A DNA stretch of 8,329 nucleotides from Desulfuromonadales bacterium (GTDB lineage: Bacteria; Desulfobacterota; Desulfuromonadia; Desulfuromonadales; UBA2294): NCBI GenBank assembly GCA_014859615.1, contig JACUTX010000106.1, positions 1 through 8,329 on the forward strand, written 5' to 3'. The notes under the pieces were generated by a model, which searched no databases, had not been told where the DNA came from, and worked only from the letters and a program-made list of their open reading frames with translations. How positions within the stretch are numbered: position 1 is the stretch's first letter; every line of letters starts with the position of its first letter. A program made the position numbers and the translations under genes. This document shows, one piece after another, positions 1 through 6,790 of this stretch.

Positions 1-12
1 ACGTTGGACGTA

Positions 13-34
13 GGTAACAGTTGTAGACCGCATG
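13..34 (-). repeat. Third copy of a 22-bp intergenic motif, upstream of the rhomboid gene
   Basis: Read on the minus strand, this stretch matches the motif at 6674-6695 at 18 of 22 positions, including the shared run GGTCTACA. It lies about 65 bp before the rhomboid start codon. Further downstream, GTGCTGAACATTT at 46-58 also resembles GTGCTGAATATTT at 6767-6779, next to the other copies, so the similarity may extend beyond the 22 bp. It could be a regulator-binding site or a remnant of a dispersed repeat; the sequence alone does not decide. The rest of 1-98 shows no convincing promoter, only an A/T-rich stretch at 55-80 and a purine/G-rich ribosome-binding site at about 86-94. Confidence 0.5.
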
Positions 35-98
35 CCGGAATAGAAGTGCTGAACATTTACTTAATTTTTTATCCAATATTTCCTGGTGGGGGTGACGG

Positions 99-1970
99 AT
101 GTCTGAACAGCAATTTCGGATCGTAACGCGTGGCGAGCTCGCCTACGGATTTGAACTGGAGGAGACCCGCGAAAATCTGCGGGTGCTCTGCAAATTTGAT
201 GATGCGACTCTTGAGCGGCTTTTTTCCGGCAAACCGTTCACTCTGAAGAATAAAATTGCGCTTGAGACGGCCCGCAAATATAAAGATCTGCTCGATCAGA
301 CCGGTGCGGTCTGTCAGATTGAAGAGATTCCGATTCTCACTCCAGCTGCGGCAGAACCGGAGCGCCCCGCCGCGTTTGAATGCCCCAAATGTCAGCAGCA
401 GCAACCGCCCGGCTTAACCTGCCACTCTTGCGGCATTGTCTTTGCCAAATATCAGCAGATGCAGGCCCGCCAGGAAGCGGTCGCTCGGGGTGAGATGCCG
501 ATTGAACCGGTAGCCGCAACCGCTGCGGATGACGGGGTGCTGGACCGACTGTTCAGTTACTTTGAACAGCATCAGGAAAAGGCTTTTATCCTCAAGGCTT
601 TTGCTGTGATCGCGCTGATTATCTTTATCAGCGAGTATCTGAGCGGCCTCATCACCCTGTTTATTATCCTGTTCCCCGTTCTGTTTCTGATCTACATCCG
701 GATATCTGCGGGGTCGACGGGGGAATCTCCTATGGCACTCCTTGCCCAGCACATCACTTTTATGCCGGTCATGTATGCGGAAGGGGAGCGAAAGACTGAA
801 GGGGTCGCCTGGGTCACCTACAGCGTCATTTTTATTAATGTTGTTATTTTTTACGGCTTCGAAATGCAGGTCGATCCGGCCTTTATCTTCAATAATCTGA
901 TCTTCCTCCCGTTTGAACCGAATCTTGTCAATGTTCCGATCAGTCTTTTGACTTCGGTCTTCCTGCATATCAGTGACGGTCATCTCTGGGGGAATATGCT
1001 GTTTCTCTGGGCGGTCGGAACGGTGGTCGAGAAACGGATCGGTGCGAAGCGATTTTTGCTCTTCTACCTTCTGGCCGGTGTGATTGCCGGACTCTTGCCG
1101 GTCTTGATCGACTTTGTCTTCTTCCAGAGAGCAGCGCATGGGCTCGGGGCCTCGGGGGCGATTGCCGGAGTTATGGGGCTGTTCGCCGTTCGCTGTTATT
1201 TCAAGAGCATGGTCTTTCCGCTACCGATTCTCGGGATCTTTTCATTGATCCTGCCGATCAGTCTTAAGGTGCGATTGAATTCGCTGGTGATTATCGGCCT
1301 CTTTTTCCTCGCCGATCTTTCCGGCGGTATCGATCAGATCGCTGGAGAGAGCCGTTCCAATATTGGGCACTGGGCGCATATCGGCGGTATGGTCAGCGGA
1401 ATCGTTCTCGGGATGATGTTCAAGCTCGGGGAGCAGGCGGTGGAAGAGCGGCATTTTGAGATCGGGAGTCAGGCGCTGAGTAAAAGAGGGGATCTGTATC
1501 AGGGGGAAGAGTCTCTGCGTTTCACACTGGAGAAGAATCCCGACAATGCCGACGCCACGCTCATGCTGGCCCGCGTGTTATCGAAATTCCAGCCGACGGA
1601 AGAGGGGGGCGCCCTCTATCGCAAGGGGATGGATATGCTGATCGCGGCGAGGCCAAAAGAGGTCGCCGCGGCGTTTAAGGAATATTATGAGCTCTACGTA
1701 AGGGGGGTGAATCCGAAAACCCAGTTCCGGCTCGCTTCTTTTTTTCATCAGCAGAAAGATTATGAGTGGGCCGCCCGTTGTCTGGAACTGCTTGCGGATG
1801 ATGCAGCAACCCCGGCTGAGATCAGGGAGAAAGCGATGTTTCAGTGCGCTCGGCAGATGGAGATTGTCGGCAAATTTGATGTTGCGCGGCACTACTATCA
1901 ACTGTTTATCGACACCTTCCCGACGTCCCCGTTTATAGCGAAAGCCGAGGCGCGGCTGGCAGAGGGGTGA
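99..1970 (+). CDS. Rhomboid-family intramembrane serine protease with N-terminal zinc ribbon and C-terminal TPR-like region
   Basis: A 623-residue membrane protein predicted to cleave transmembrane substrates inside the lipid bilayer. The rhomboid core spans about residues 235-445. It has H295 and N299 in the HLWGN segment, the nucleophile S352 in GASG, and the catalytic H427 in AHIGG, so the catalytic set is complete. Residues 1-80 form a soluble alpha/beta-looking domain. A four-cysteine zinc ribbon follows (C95, C98, C108, C111), then two hydrophobic helices at about 162-178 and 182-201 before the core. Residues 450-623 are helical and TPR-like, for example the YYQLFIDTFP segment near 599. 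At 623 residues it is far longer than minimal rhomboids of roughly 200-280 residues. The start is supported by a G-rich ribosome-binding site (GGTGGGGGTGA) just upstream. The neighbour gene is convergent, so this is probably a single-gene unit. The protease call is firm; the substrate is unknown. Confidence 0.93.
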   Translation: MSEQQFRIVTRGELAYGFELEETRENLRVLCKFDDATLERLFSGKPFTLKNKIALETARKYKDLLDQTGAVCQIEEIPILTPAAAEPERPAAFECPKCQQQQPPGLTCHSCGIVFAKYQQMQARQEAVARGEMPIEPVAATAADDGVLDRLFSYFEQHQEKAFILKAFAVIALIIFISEYLSGLITLFIILFPVLFLIYIRISAGSTGESPMALLAQHITFMPVMYAEGERKTEGVAWVTYSVIFINVVIFYGFEMQVDPAFIFNNLIFLPFEPNLVNVPISLLTSVFLHISDGHLWGNMLFLWAVGTVVEKRIGAKRFLLFYLLAGVIAGLLPVLIDFVFFQRAAHGLGASGAIAGVMGLFAVRCYFKSMVFPLPILGIFSLILPISLKVRLNSLVIIGLFFLADLSGGIDQIAGESRSNIGHWAHIGGMVSGIVLGMMFKLGEQAVEERHFEIGSQALSKRGDLYQGEESLRFTLEKNPDNADATLMLARVLSKFQPTEEGGALYRKGMDMLIAARPKEVAAAFKEYYELYVRGVNPKTQFRLASFFHQQKDYEWAARCLELLADDAATPAEIREKAMFQCARQMEIVGKFDVARHYYQLFIDTFPTSPFIAKAEARLAEG

Positions 1971-2007
1971 GTCGAAACAGGGGTGTAATTCAGCGTCTAA
2001 GAATAGG

Positions 2008-3333
2008 TTAACGGCCAATGAACTCGATCTTGAGAAAATGGGTTGAACAGGAGATGCAGGGGTCGTAGGCACGGACCAGCATCTCCAGCGCCAGGGTGAT
2101 CTCTTTATCTGTCTTGTGCAGGATTTCCGGCACCAGTTTCTGCATGTCATCTTCGATATTCTGCAGATTCTGCCCGGTCGGAATTACGCAGTCGGCTTTC
2201 TGGATGATCCCTTTCGCATCGACGTCGTAGTGATGAAAGAGCGTTCCGCGCGGGACTTCGACCGCTCCGACACCGCTCCCCGCCTGCACCGGAATCGACC
2301 GATTCTCGTTGATCCCGACAATCACCGCTTCGCTCTGGTCGATCCCCTTAGCCAGAAACCGCTCAACGATCTGGAGTGCCGTTTCGGTGCAGTGGACCAC
2401 TTCAACCAGTTGAGCGCAGCTGTTGAAAAAGGGGTTATGGCAGGGGGCGCGCAGGCCGATCTGTGCCGCCGCTTTCTGTGCCGCCGGGTGCAATTTGCCC
2501 GAGTTGAGGTTGAACCGGGCCAGCGCTCCGACGGCGTAGGCGTTGCGGCTGAGCCGGGCGTGCTTGGCGGTAGAGTGCGGCACGACAAATTCGTTGGTGA
2601 TCGACCGATAATCTTCTTTCGCCATGCGGACACCGTCGCTCGAACCGATATCGCCGGAGAGAAGCGGGTAGTCGGCTGCATCGTTGACCAGCGCCACATA
2701 CTCTGTCTCACGGATGAAGTCGGGGAAGCTGAACTGGCGAACCAGCTCTACGGTGGGGGGGAGATCCTCTTTTATCTGCTCAAGCAGGGTCTGGATTGTT
2801 TCGAGTTGACGGCTGTTTGGGAGCTTGGTGAAACCGCCGATGACGCAGGAGATCGGGTGGACGTGGCGACCGACCAGGATGTCGCAGATCGTATTGCACT
2901 GTTTCTTCATCCGCAGGGCGCGTTTGACCGCCTCGGCGTGATCTTGCATCATGCCGAGAAAGCTGTCGACACCGAGCAGGTCGGGGGCGACCAGCAGGTA
3001 GATGTGCAGCAGGTGGCTGTCGAGATTTTCCATCAGCAGCAGTAGTTTGCGTAGCTGCTGCGTCTGTTCGCCGGGGAGAAAGCCGATGGCATTTTCAGCC
3101 GCCTGGATCGAGGCGAGACTGTGGCCGCAGGCGCAGATGCCGCAGATCCGCGAGGTAATGTGCTGCGCTTCAAAGATGGAGCGTCCCTGCAGCAGCGCCT
3201 CGAAAAACCGGGGCGCTTCAACGATCTGCAGCTCGCCCTTTTGCAAAATACCGTTTTTAACATCGACGACGATATGGCCGTGCCCTTCAACCCGGGTCAA
3301 AAACTGCTGATTGATCGAAATATTCCTACTCAT
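2008..3333 (-). CDS. hydA: Group 3b-type [NiFe] hydrogenase large (alpha) subunit
   Basis: A 441-residue catalytic subunit that holds the NiFe(CN)2CO centre and splits or forms H2 in the cytoplasm. Nickel-ligand motifs are intact: N-terminal RICGICACGH (C64, C67, H71) and C-terminal DPCISCSTH (C426, C429, H432). Nine residues, FLKIEFIGR, follow the last histidine. In this family such a tail is removed by a dedicated endopeptidase after nickel insertion, and no such protease is in the window. The length is close to that of archaeal sulfhydrogenase alpha subunits. The start overlaps the hydD stop by 8 bp and is preceded by GGAG seven bases upstream on the minus strand, indicating translational coupling. 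It is the last gene of the operon. Its stop lies 37 bp from the convergent rhomboid stop. The hydrogenase call is firm; the exact subgroup (3b rather than 3c or 3d) rests mainly on the partner subunits. Confidence 0.95.
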   Translation of the reverse strand: MSRNISINQQFLTRVEGHGHIVVDVKNGILQKGELQIVEAPRFFEALLQGRSIFEAQHITSRICGICACGHSLASIQAAENAIGFLPGEQTQQLRKLLLLMENLDSHLLHIYLLVAPDLLGVDSFLGMMQDHAEAVKRALRMKKQCNTICDILVGRHVHPISCVIGGFTKLPNSRQLETIQTLLEQIKEDLPPTVELVRQFSFPDFIRETEYVALVNDAADYPLLSGDIGSSDGVRMAKEDYRSITNEFVVPHSTAKHARLSRNAYAVGALARFNLNSGKLHPAAQKAAAQIGLRAPCHNPFFNSCAQLVEVVHCTETALQIVERFLAKGIDQSEAVIVGINENRSIPVQAGSGVGAVEVPRGTLFHHYDVDAKGIIQKADCVIPTGQNLQNIEDDMQKLVPEILHKTDKEITLALEMLVRAYDPCISCSTHFLKIEFIGR

Positions 3334-4072
3334 CAGTCGGCTCCAGCGCTCCGTTGTACATCAGCATCTTGTTGGCGATCAGCCTGCTGTCGAGATGGTA
3401 GCGGCTCAGCACCGCTTCGGCACCGGCTCGGTTCGGATTGCTGACCAGACCCCGGCAGCCGTAGCAGACATTGCCGTTGTTGATGCACCAGGCGTTGCAG
3501 CCGGCGCGAGTGACCGGGCCGAGGCAGGTTACCTTTTTTTCGTACATGCAGACATTTTCGTTCAGCAGACATTCAACGCAGACGGCATAGTCCGGGATAT
3601 TGTAGGGGAGGTGTGCCAGGGCCGCCTTGAGCACCTTGATCAATTCGTCCGGATAGATCGGACAGCCGTGAATAAAGTAATCGACCGGCACCAGTTGATG
3701 CAGGGGGCGAACCCTGGCGGCGGCGAACCGCTCAGCCTGATCGCCATAAACTTCTGCCTGAATTTCTGATATCGGTCTGCCGTTTGCCATCGCATTCACC
3801 CCGCCGATGGTGGCGCAGCTCCCGTAGGCGATCAGCAGCTCGCTTCGCTGCCGAATCGCGTGCAGGCGCGCCTCACACTCTGCATTGACGACGCTCCCTT
3901 CAACAAACGCGATATCCAGAGGTCCATCTGGTCGTTCGGTCAGCAGTTCGCGAAACTCGACCAGATCAATCCGGTCCAGAATGGCAAGCAGCTCTTCTCC
4001 GAGATTGGCGACCTGCAGTTGGCACCCTTCGCAGCTGGCGAGTTCAAAAAATGCGACGGTCGGTCGACTCAT
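3326..4072 (-). CDS. hydD: [NiFe] hydrogenase small (delta) subunit
   Basis: A 248-residue electron-relay subunit that pairs with HydA. The N-terminal half has the four usual ligands of the proximal 4Fe-4S cluster: C14 and C17 in SCEGC, C86 in GSCATIGG, and C137 in HGCPI. The C-terminal part carries eight more cysteines (C165, C168, C175, C183, C192, C196, C203, C206), enough for two further 4Fe-4S clusters. There is no twin-arginine signal peptide, so the enzyme is cytoplasmic and unlike the periplasmic uptake hydrogenases. An upstream in-frame ATG at 4165 would add 31 residues translated from the hydG coding region. I chose 4072 because AGAGGAG lies seven bases before it, it gives the usual ATGA overlap with hydG, and family similarity begins there (PTVAFFELASCEGC). 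It overlaps hydA by 8 bp. Related NADH-quinone oxidoreductase 20-kDa-like subunits are homologous, but the hydA partner settles the identity. Confidence 0.94.
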   Translation of the reverse strand: MSRPTVAFFELASCEGCQLQVANLGEELLAILDRIDLVEFRELLTERPDGPLDIAFVEGSVVNAECEARLHAIRQRSELLIAYGSCATIGGVNAMANGRPISEIQAEVYGDQAERFAAARVRPLHQLVPVDYFIHGCPIYPDELIKVLKAALAHLPYNIPDYAVCVECLLNENVCMYEKKVTCLGPVTRAGCNAWCINNGNVCYGCRGLVSNPNRAGAEAVLSRYHLDSRLIANKMLMYNGALEPTDE

Positions 4073-4908
4073 TCCAACGCTCCTCTGATATTTTTGATCT
4101 GTGGATAACTGAAGACCGGGCCGTCCTGGCAGCAGTAGAGGTTTTCGATCTGGCAGTGACCACATTTACCGAGACCGCACTTCATATGGCGTTCAAGTGA
4201 GAGATAGATATGCGCCGGCGGGATCCCTTTTTTCAGCAGTTCGGCGATCACGAAACGGTACATCACCGACGGCCCGCAGGTGATCGCAATGGTTTTGAAC
4301 GGATCGAGATTGACTCCGGGGATGAGCGCCGTGATCAAGCCGATATTCCCTTCCCATTCGGCCGCCGCGCTGTCTACGGAGCAGAGGAAATTGATGTCGA
4401 TCCGCTGGCGCCAGAATTCTAATTCAGCGCTGAACAGCATACTTTGAGGATCGCGACAGCCGAGCAGAATATCGACCTTGCCGAAATCGCGGCGGTTGTC
4501 GATGATGTAATGAACTAATGACCGCAACGGGGCGATTCCGAGCCCACCGGCGATCAGCAAAACGTCACTGGCTGCCAACGGGGTCATCGGGAACCCGACC
4601 CCGAACGGTCCGCGAATGCCGACCTCATCGCCCGGTTTGAGCCGGTGCAGCGCCGCGGTGACGCGGCCGGCAGCGCGGATGCAGAGTTCAAAAGCGTCGC
4701 GCCGGGTTGGTGAAGAGCAGATCGAAATCGGCACTTCGCCGACTCCGAAACGGGAGACTTCGACAAACTGCCCCGGATCGTGGTCGAGCGTTTCGTTATT
4801 TTGCAGCACAATCGTGAACAGTCTCTCCGTTTCGGTCAGGAGTGTGACACGACTGATCCGCCCCCTTGAAATCTGGTAACCGGAGTTTCTGACGGCGATC
4901 TTCTCCAT
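4069..4908 (-). CDS. hydG: Hydrogenase gamma subunit: FAD/NAD(P)-binding reductase with [2Fe-2S] site
   Basis: A 279-residue diaphorase subunit of the ferredoxin-NADP reductase fold that moves electrons between NAD(P)(H) and the Fe-S chain. Residues 13-105 form the FAD-binding barrel, with VPISICSSP near 59-67 at the flavin position and the GPFG turn at 100-103. The NAD(P)-binding domain follows, with the GGLGIAPLRS loop at 121-130 and TCGP at 210-213. The C-terminus has C244, C249, C252 and C259 or C260, the pattern of a 2Fe-2S site as in dihydroorotate dehydrogenase electron-transfer subunits and archaeal HydG. The start lies one base after the hydB stop and has only a weak upstream purine run (AGAAGAG, too distant), so coupled translation is likely. 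AsrB-like sulfite-reductase or PyrK-like subunits are homologous alternatives, but the four-gene operon favours hydrogenase. NADP versus NAD preference cannot be read from the sequence. Confidence 0.92.
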   Translation of the reverse strand: MEKIAVRNSGYQISRGRISRVTLLTETERLFTIVLQNNETLDHDPGQFVEVSRFGVGEVPISICSSPTRRDAFELCIRAAGRVTAALHRLKPGDEVGIRGPFGVGFPMTPLAASDVLLIAGGLGIAPLRSLVHYIIDNRRDFGKVDILLGCRDPQSMLFSAELEFWRQRIDINFLCSVDSAAAEWEGNIGLITALIPGVNLDPFKTIAITCGPSVMYRFVIAELLKKGIPPAHIYLSLERHMKCGLGKCGHCQIENLYCCQDGPVFSYPQIKNIRGALE

Positions 4909-4909
4909 A

Positions 4910-5944
4910 TCAGCGGCACTCTTCTATCAAGGCGTTGAAGGTCTCTTTCAGATCTATCCTGGCCATGCAGGTGCGACTGCAGCGCCCGCAACCGGTACAG
5001 AAGATCTGTTTGTAGCGCTCCATCGGGTAGTGGAATTTACGGTTGTAGCGGTGTCGCTGGCGATCGCCGCGCTCTTTGCGGAAATTTTCGCCTCCGGCGA
5101 TCCGGGCAAAATTTTCGTGCTGGCAAGAATCCCAGATCCGCAGCCGTTTTCCGCGGGTCAGGTCGAACTCCGGTTCATCGACGATATCGAAGCAGTAGCA
5201 GGTTGGGCAGGCGTTGGTACAGTTGCCGCAGGCGAGGCATTTTGCACCGATATCTGTCCAGACGTTGCTCTCAAAACTCGCCTCGAACAGTGGCTTGATA
5301 TCCTGATAACGGATCGGAATTTCGCTCTTGAAGCGCTTTGTCTTTATCTGCCGCAGCTTCTGCAAATTGTCCTGCGCCGCCGGGGTGACCGGCACAAACA
5401 GCCCCGATTTTTCGACCAGCAGATCTCCCTTATGGGTGTTGATGTCGACAAAATAATAGTCGCCCAGGTCGGTCAGAAAGAGGTCGTACCCCCCCTTCGG
5501 GAGGTGATTGAACAGCATGGCACAGTTGGCGGAGCTGTCGCAGTAATCGTTGCACTCCAGTCCGATCAGGGTGAAATGTTGTTTGCGGATCATGTAGTGC
5601 AGGTCCTTTGGGCGATCTGCAAAGACCATATCCAGACACTGGATGCCGGCGAGATCGCAGGTATGCAGACCAAACAGGACGGTCTCTTCAATTGCGACCT
5701 CAGCCTGCATTTTTTCGCCCTGAGTGGTATCGTACTGCAACAGACTCTCTTGCGGCGGCAGAAAATATTTTTTAGGAGGGAGCAGGGTCGGGATGGCGTC
5801 GAGCGCGATCTCTTCGAGGGTTGTGACGGCTGCGAATTTAAATTGGCCATGTGTCAACGGGACCGGGGCGATCACTGTCTGGTCCGCAACCAGAAAATGG
5901 ATCAGTCCGCACAGTTCTGATTTATAAAGCAAGACCCCGGACAT
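4910..5944 (-). CDS. hydB: Hydrogenase beta subunit: 4Fe-4S dicluster protein
   Basis: A 344-residue Fe-S protein linking the hydrogenase dimer to the flavin subunit. Numbered from the 5944 start, two 4Fe-4S motifs are clear: CLACGNCTNACPTC from C236, with ligands C236, C239, C242 and C246, and CTGCGRCSRTC with C316, C319, C322 and C326. The FGLHTCDLAGI segment near residues 91-101 is typical of the HydB/AsrA family. A longer form from an ATG at 5974 is possible (10 more residues). I prefer 5944 because AGAGGTG lies about nine bases before it, the earlier ATG has no ribosome-binding site, and the likely promoter would leave the 5974 start only a few bases of leader. It is the first gene of the operon, followed after one base by hydG. 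AsrA-like sulfite reductase subunits are the main homologous alternative. Confidence 0.92.
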   Translation of the reverse strand: MSGVLLYKSELCGLIHFLVADQTVIAPVPLTHGQFKFAAVTTLEEIALDAIPTLLPPKKYFLPPQESLLQYDTTQGEKMQAEVAIEETVLFGLHTCDLAGIQCLDMVFADRPKDLHYMIRKQHFTLIGLECNDYCDSSANCAMLFNHLPKGGYDLFLTDLGDYYFVDINTHKGDLLVEKSGLFVPVTPAAQDNLQKLRQIKTKRFKSEIPIRYQDIKPLFEASFESNVWTDIGAKCLACGNCTNACPTCYCFDIVDEPEFDLTRGKRLRIWDSCQHENFARIAGGENFRKERGDRQRHRYNRKFHYPMERYKQIFCTGCGRCSRTCMARIDLKETFNALIEECR

Positions 5945-5957
5945 ATTTTTTTGCACC
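5945..5957 (-). promoter_or_regulatory. Ribosome-binding site deciding the hydB start
   Basis: On the minus strand AGAGGTG lies about nine bases, mostly A, before the ATG at 5944. No comparable purine run lies before the alternative ATG at 5974. This favours the shorter hydB protein. Confidence 0.6.
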
Positions 5958-5971
5958 TCTTTATTTTGCAC

Positions 5972-5988
5972 CATTGTTCAGATCAATG
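5972..5988. promoter_or_regulatory. 17-bp palindromic operator candidate in the hyd promoter
   Basis: The minus strand reads CATTGATCTGAACAATG, two 8-bp arms with a single mismatched pair around one central base. It overlaps the predicted -10 element and transcription start of the hydrogenase operon, which is where a repressor would act. It contains TTGAT, the FNR half-site, but the other half (ACAAT) does not fit the FNR spacing, so the regulator family is open. Confidence 0.45.
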
Positions 5989-6013
5989 ATACAACGCTAT
6001 CACGCCGCGGCAA
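5986..6013 (-). promoter_or_regulatory. Candidate sigma70-type promoter of the hydBGDA operon
   Basis: On the minus strand a -35-like TTGCCG (6013-6008) is separated by 16 bases from a -10-like TATCAT (5991-5986; five of six consensus bases). Transcription would begin near 5979, giving a leader of about 35 bases to the ATG at 5944. The site lies in the 119-bp gap between the Nudix stop and hydB. No hairpin-plus-T-run terminator for the Nudix gene is visible in this gap, so some read-through into hyd is possible. Confidence 0.45.
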
Positions 6014-6063
6014 TTCCTGGGTGGGTTTTTGCGGTATTTGTGCAATTTTTAAAGGGTGAAGGT

Positions 6064-6645
6064 TCAGGGGGTCGGCATCGGCTTCTCAATCCGTTCGAAA
6101 AATTGCGTCACCAGACGGTGGGTAATCCCCCAGAGAACCGGTGCTGCATCGATCAGGTCGACGACCGGTTGCGAGGTGGTGCGGCCTCGAAACGGAAAGG
6201 CCATCTTGCGGTGGCGTTCTTGTTCGTGAAAGCGATCAAGAGGGAGCCACTGATAGTCCGCAACTTCGTGATTCAGCCTGAAGTGCGCCGGACAGGGGAG
6301 GAAATAGACAAAGCAGGAGACCCGGACCGGAAGGAACGCACCCGGCAGATCGTCGAGCTGGCCAAGAAATTCGGCGAGGGTGAGATCGAGTCCGATCTCT
6401 TCGGCTGTTTCGCGTTCGGCTGCCGCCCGGGCATCTGCATCCCCCGGATCAACTTTGCCGCCGGGGAAGGCGAGATCGCCGGACCACGGGTCGCACTCAT
6501 GCTCGGCGCGACGGATGATCAACATCTGCAACACAGCAGCATCTTGACGCAAAACAAGTGCGACGGCGGCGTGGCGGTCAGGCCCTTCGACGAGGAGTGG
6601 GGGTCTGTTGGCGAGTTGTTGGCGAATCTCTTCTAACGTCAGCAT
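6064..6645 (-). CDS. Nudix hydrolase, CoA pyrophosphatase type
   Basis: A 193-residue soluble hydrolase expected to cleave the pyrophosphate bond of coenzyme A or its derivatives, giving 3',5'-ADP and acyl-phosphopantetheine. The Nudix box covers about residues 62-86 (GGKVDPGD through RETAEEIGL), with metal-binding E79, E82 and E83. Just before it, residues 44-63 (IRRAEHECDPWSGDLAFPGG) fit the NuCoA signature that separates this subfamily from other Nudix enzymes. The C-terminal LWGITHRLV near 171-179 is also typical. The length matches the family (about 190-220). The start has GAGGAG three bases upstream (GAGGAGAACATG). It reads away from sfsA and lies upstream of, and on the same strand as, the hydrogenase genes, though the 119-bp gap with its own promoter suggests separate expression. 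The family call is firm; the CoA specificity is from motif only. Confidence 0.9.
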   Translation of the reverse strand: MLTLEEIRQQLANRPPLLVEGPDRHAAVALVLRQDAAVLQMLIIRRAEHECDPWSGDLAFPGGKVDPGDADARAAAERETAEEIGLDLTLAEFLGQLDDLPGAFLPVRVSCFVYFLPCPAHFRLNHEVADYQWLPLDRFHEQERHRKMAFPFRGRTTSQPVVDLIDAAPVLWGITHRLVTQFFERIEKPMPTP

Positions 6646-6673
6646 GTTCTCCTCATTTTGTAACGATTCAGCT

Positions 6674-6695
6674 CATGTGGTCTACAGCTGTTGTC
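6674..6695 (+). repeat. Left arm of inverted repeat (22-bp motif, copy 1)
   Basis: This copy contains CTACAGCTGTTGTC and pairs with the right arm at 6727-6748. Over 20 bp (6676-6695 against 6727-6746) 18 positions are complementary, including a perfect 9-bp run GCTGTTGTC/GACAACAGC. It lies 29 bp upstream of the Nudix start codon on the opposite strand. The 31-bp spacer holds a further GTTGTC at 6706-6711. Confidence 0.7.
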
Positions 6696-6726
6696 TGCGT
6701 AAAGCGTTGTCACTTAACTTCCCTTC

Positions 6727-6748
6727 GACAACAGCAGTAGCCCACAGG
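6727..6748 (-). repeat. Right arm of inverted repeat (22-bp motif, copy 2)
   Basis: Read on the minus strand it contains CTACTGCTGTTGTC and matches copy 1 at 19 of 22 positions. It lies about 105 bp upstream of the sfsA start codon. With the left arm it could fold into a 20-bp stem with a 31-base loop in RNA or single-stranded DNA, or act as a pair of protein-binding sites. No T-run follows on either side in terminator geometry, and both flanking genes read away from it. Confidence 0.7.
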
Positions 6749-6790
6749 TTGTGCGGTTTGATCAGGGTGCTGAATATTTTTTTCAGTTTT

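Noticed and set aside
414..1139. Open frame of 241 codons on the minus strand inside the rhomboid gene
   Set aside because: A very charged, D/R/Q-rich shadow of the membrane-protein codons on the other strand, with no family features.
2116..3045. Open frame of 309 codons on the plus strand inside hydA
   Set aside because: Antisense to a hydrogenase gene with intact motifs. The translation shows no recognisable domain and is rich in D, R and V, as expected for the shadow of a GC-rich gene.
4073..4165. Longer hydD start at 4165
   Set aside because: The extra 31 residues would be translated from hydG sequence and show no family similarity, whereas the ATG at 4072 has a good ribosome-binding site and an ATGA overlap.
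5030..5920. Open frame of 296 codons on the plus strand inside hydB
   Set aside because: Antisense to hydB, whose two Fe-S motifs are intact, and the product resembles no known family. The length comes from the codon use of the opposite strand.
5972..5985. Classical FNR box at the hyd promoter
   Set aside because: Only one half (TTGAT) fits. The second half does not give ATCAA at the required spacing, so I report only a palindrome of unknown regulator.
5851..6636. Open frame of 261 codons on the plus strand over the hyd promoter and Nudix gene
   Set aside because: It covers the antisense of the Nudix gene and a promoter region, with no plausible domain in the product.
6676..6746. Inverted repeat as a Rho-independent terminator
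   Set aside because: The loop is 31 bases, no T-run follows the stem directly on either strand, and both adjacent genes start here instead of ending.
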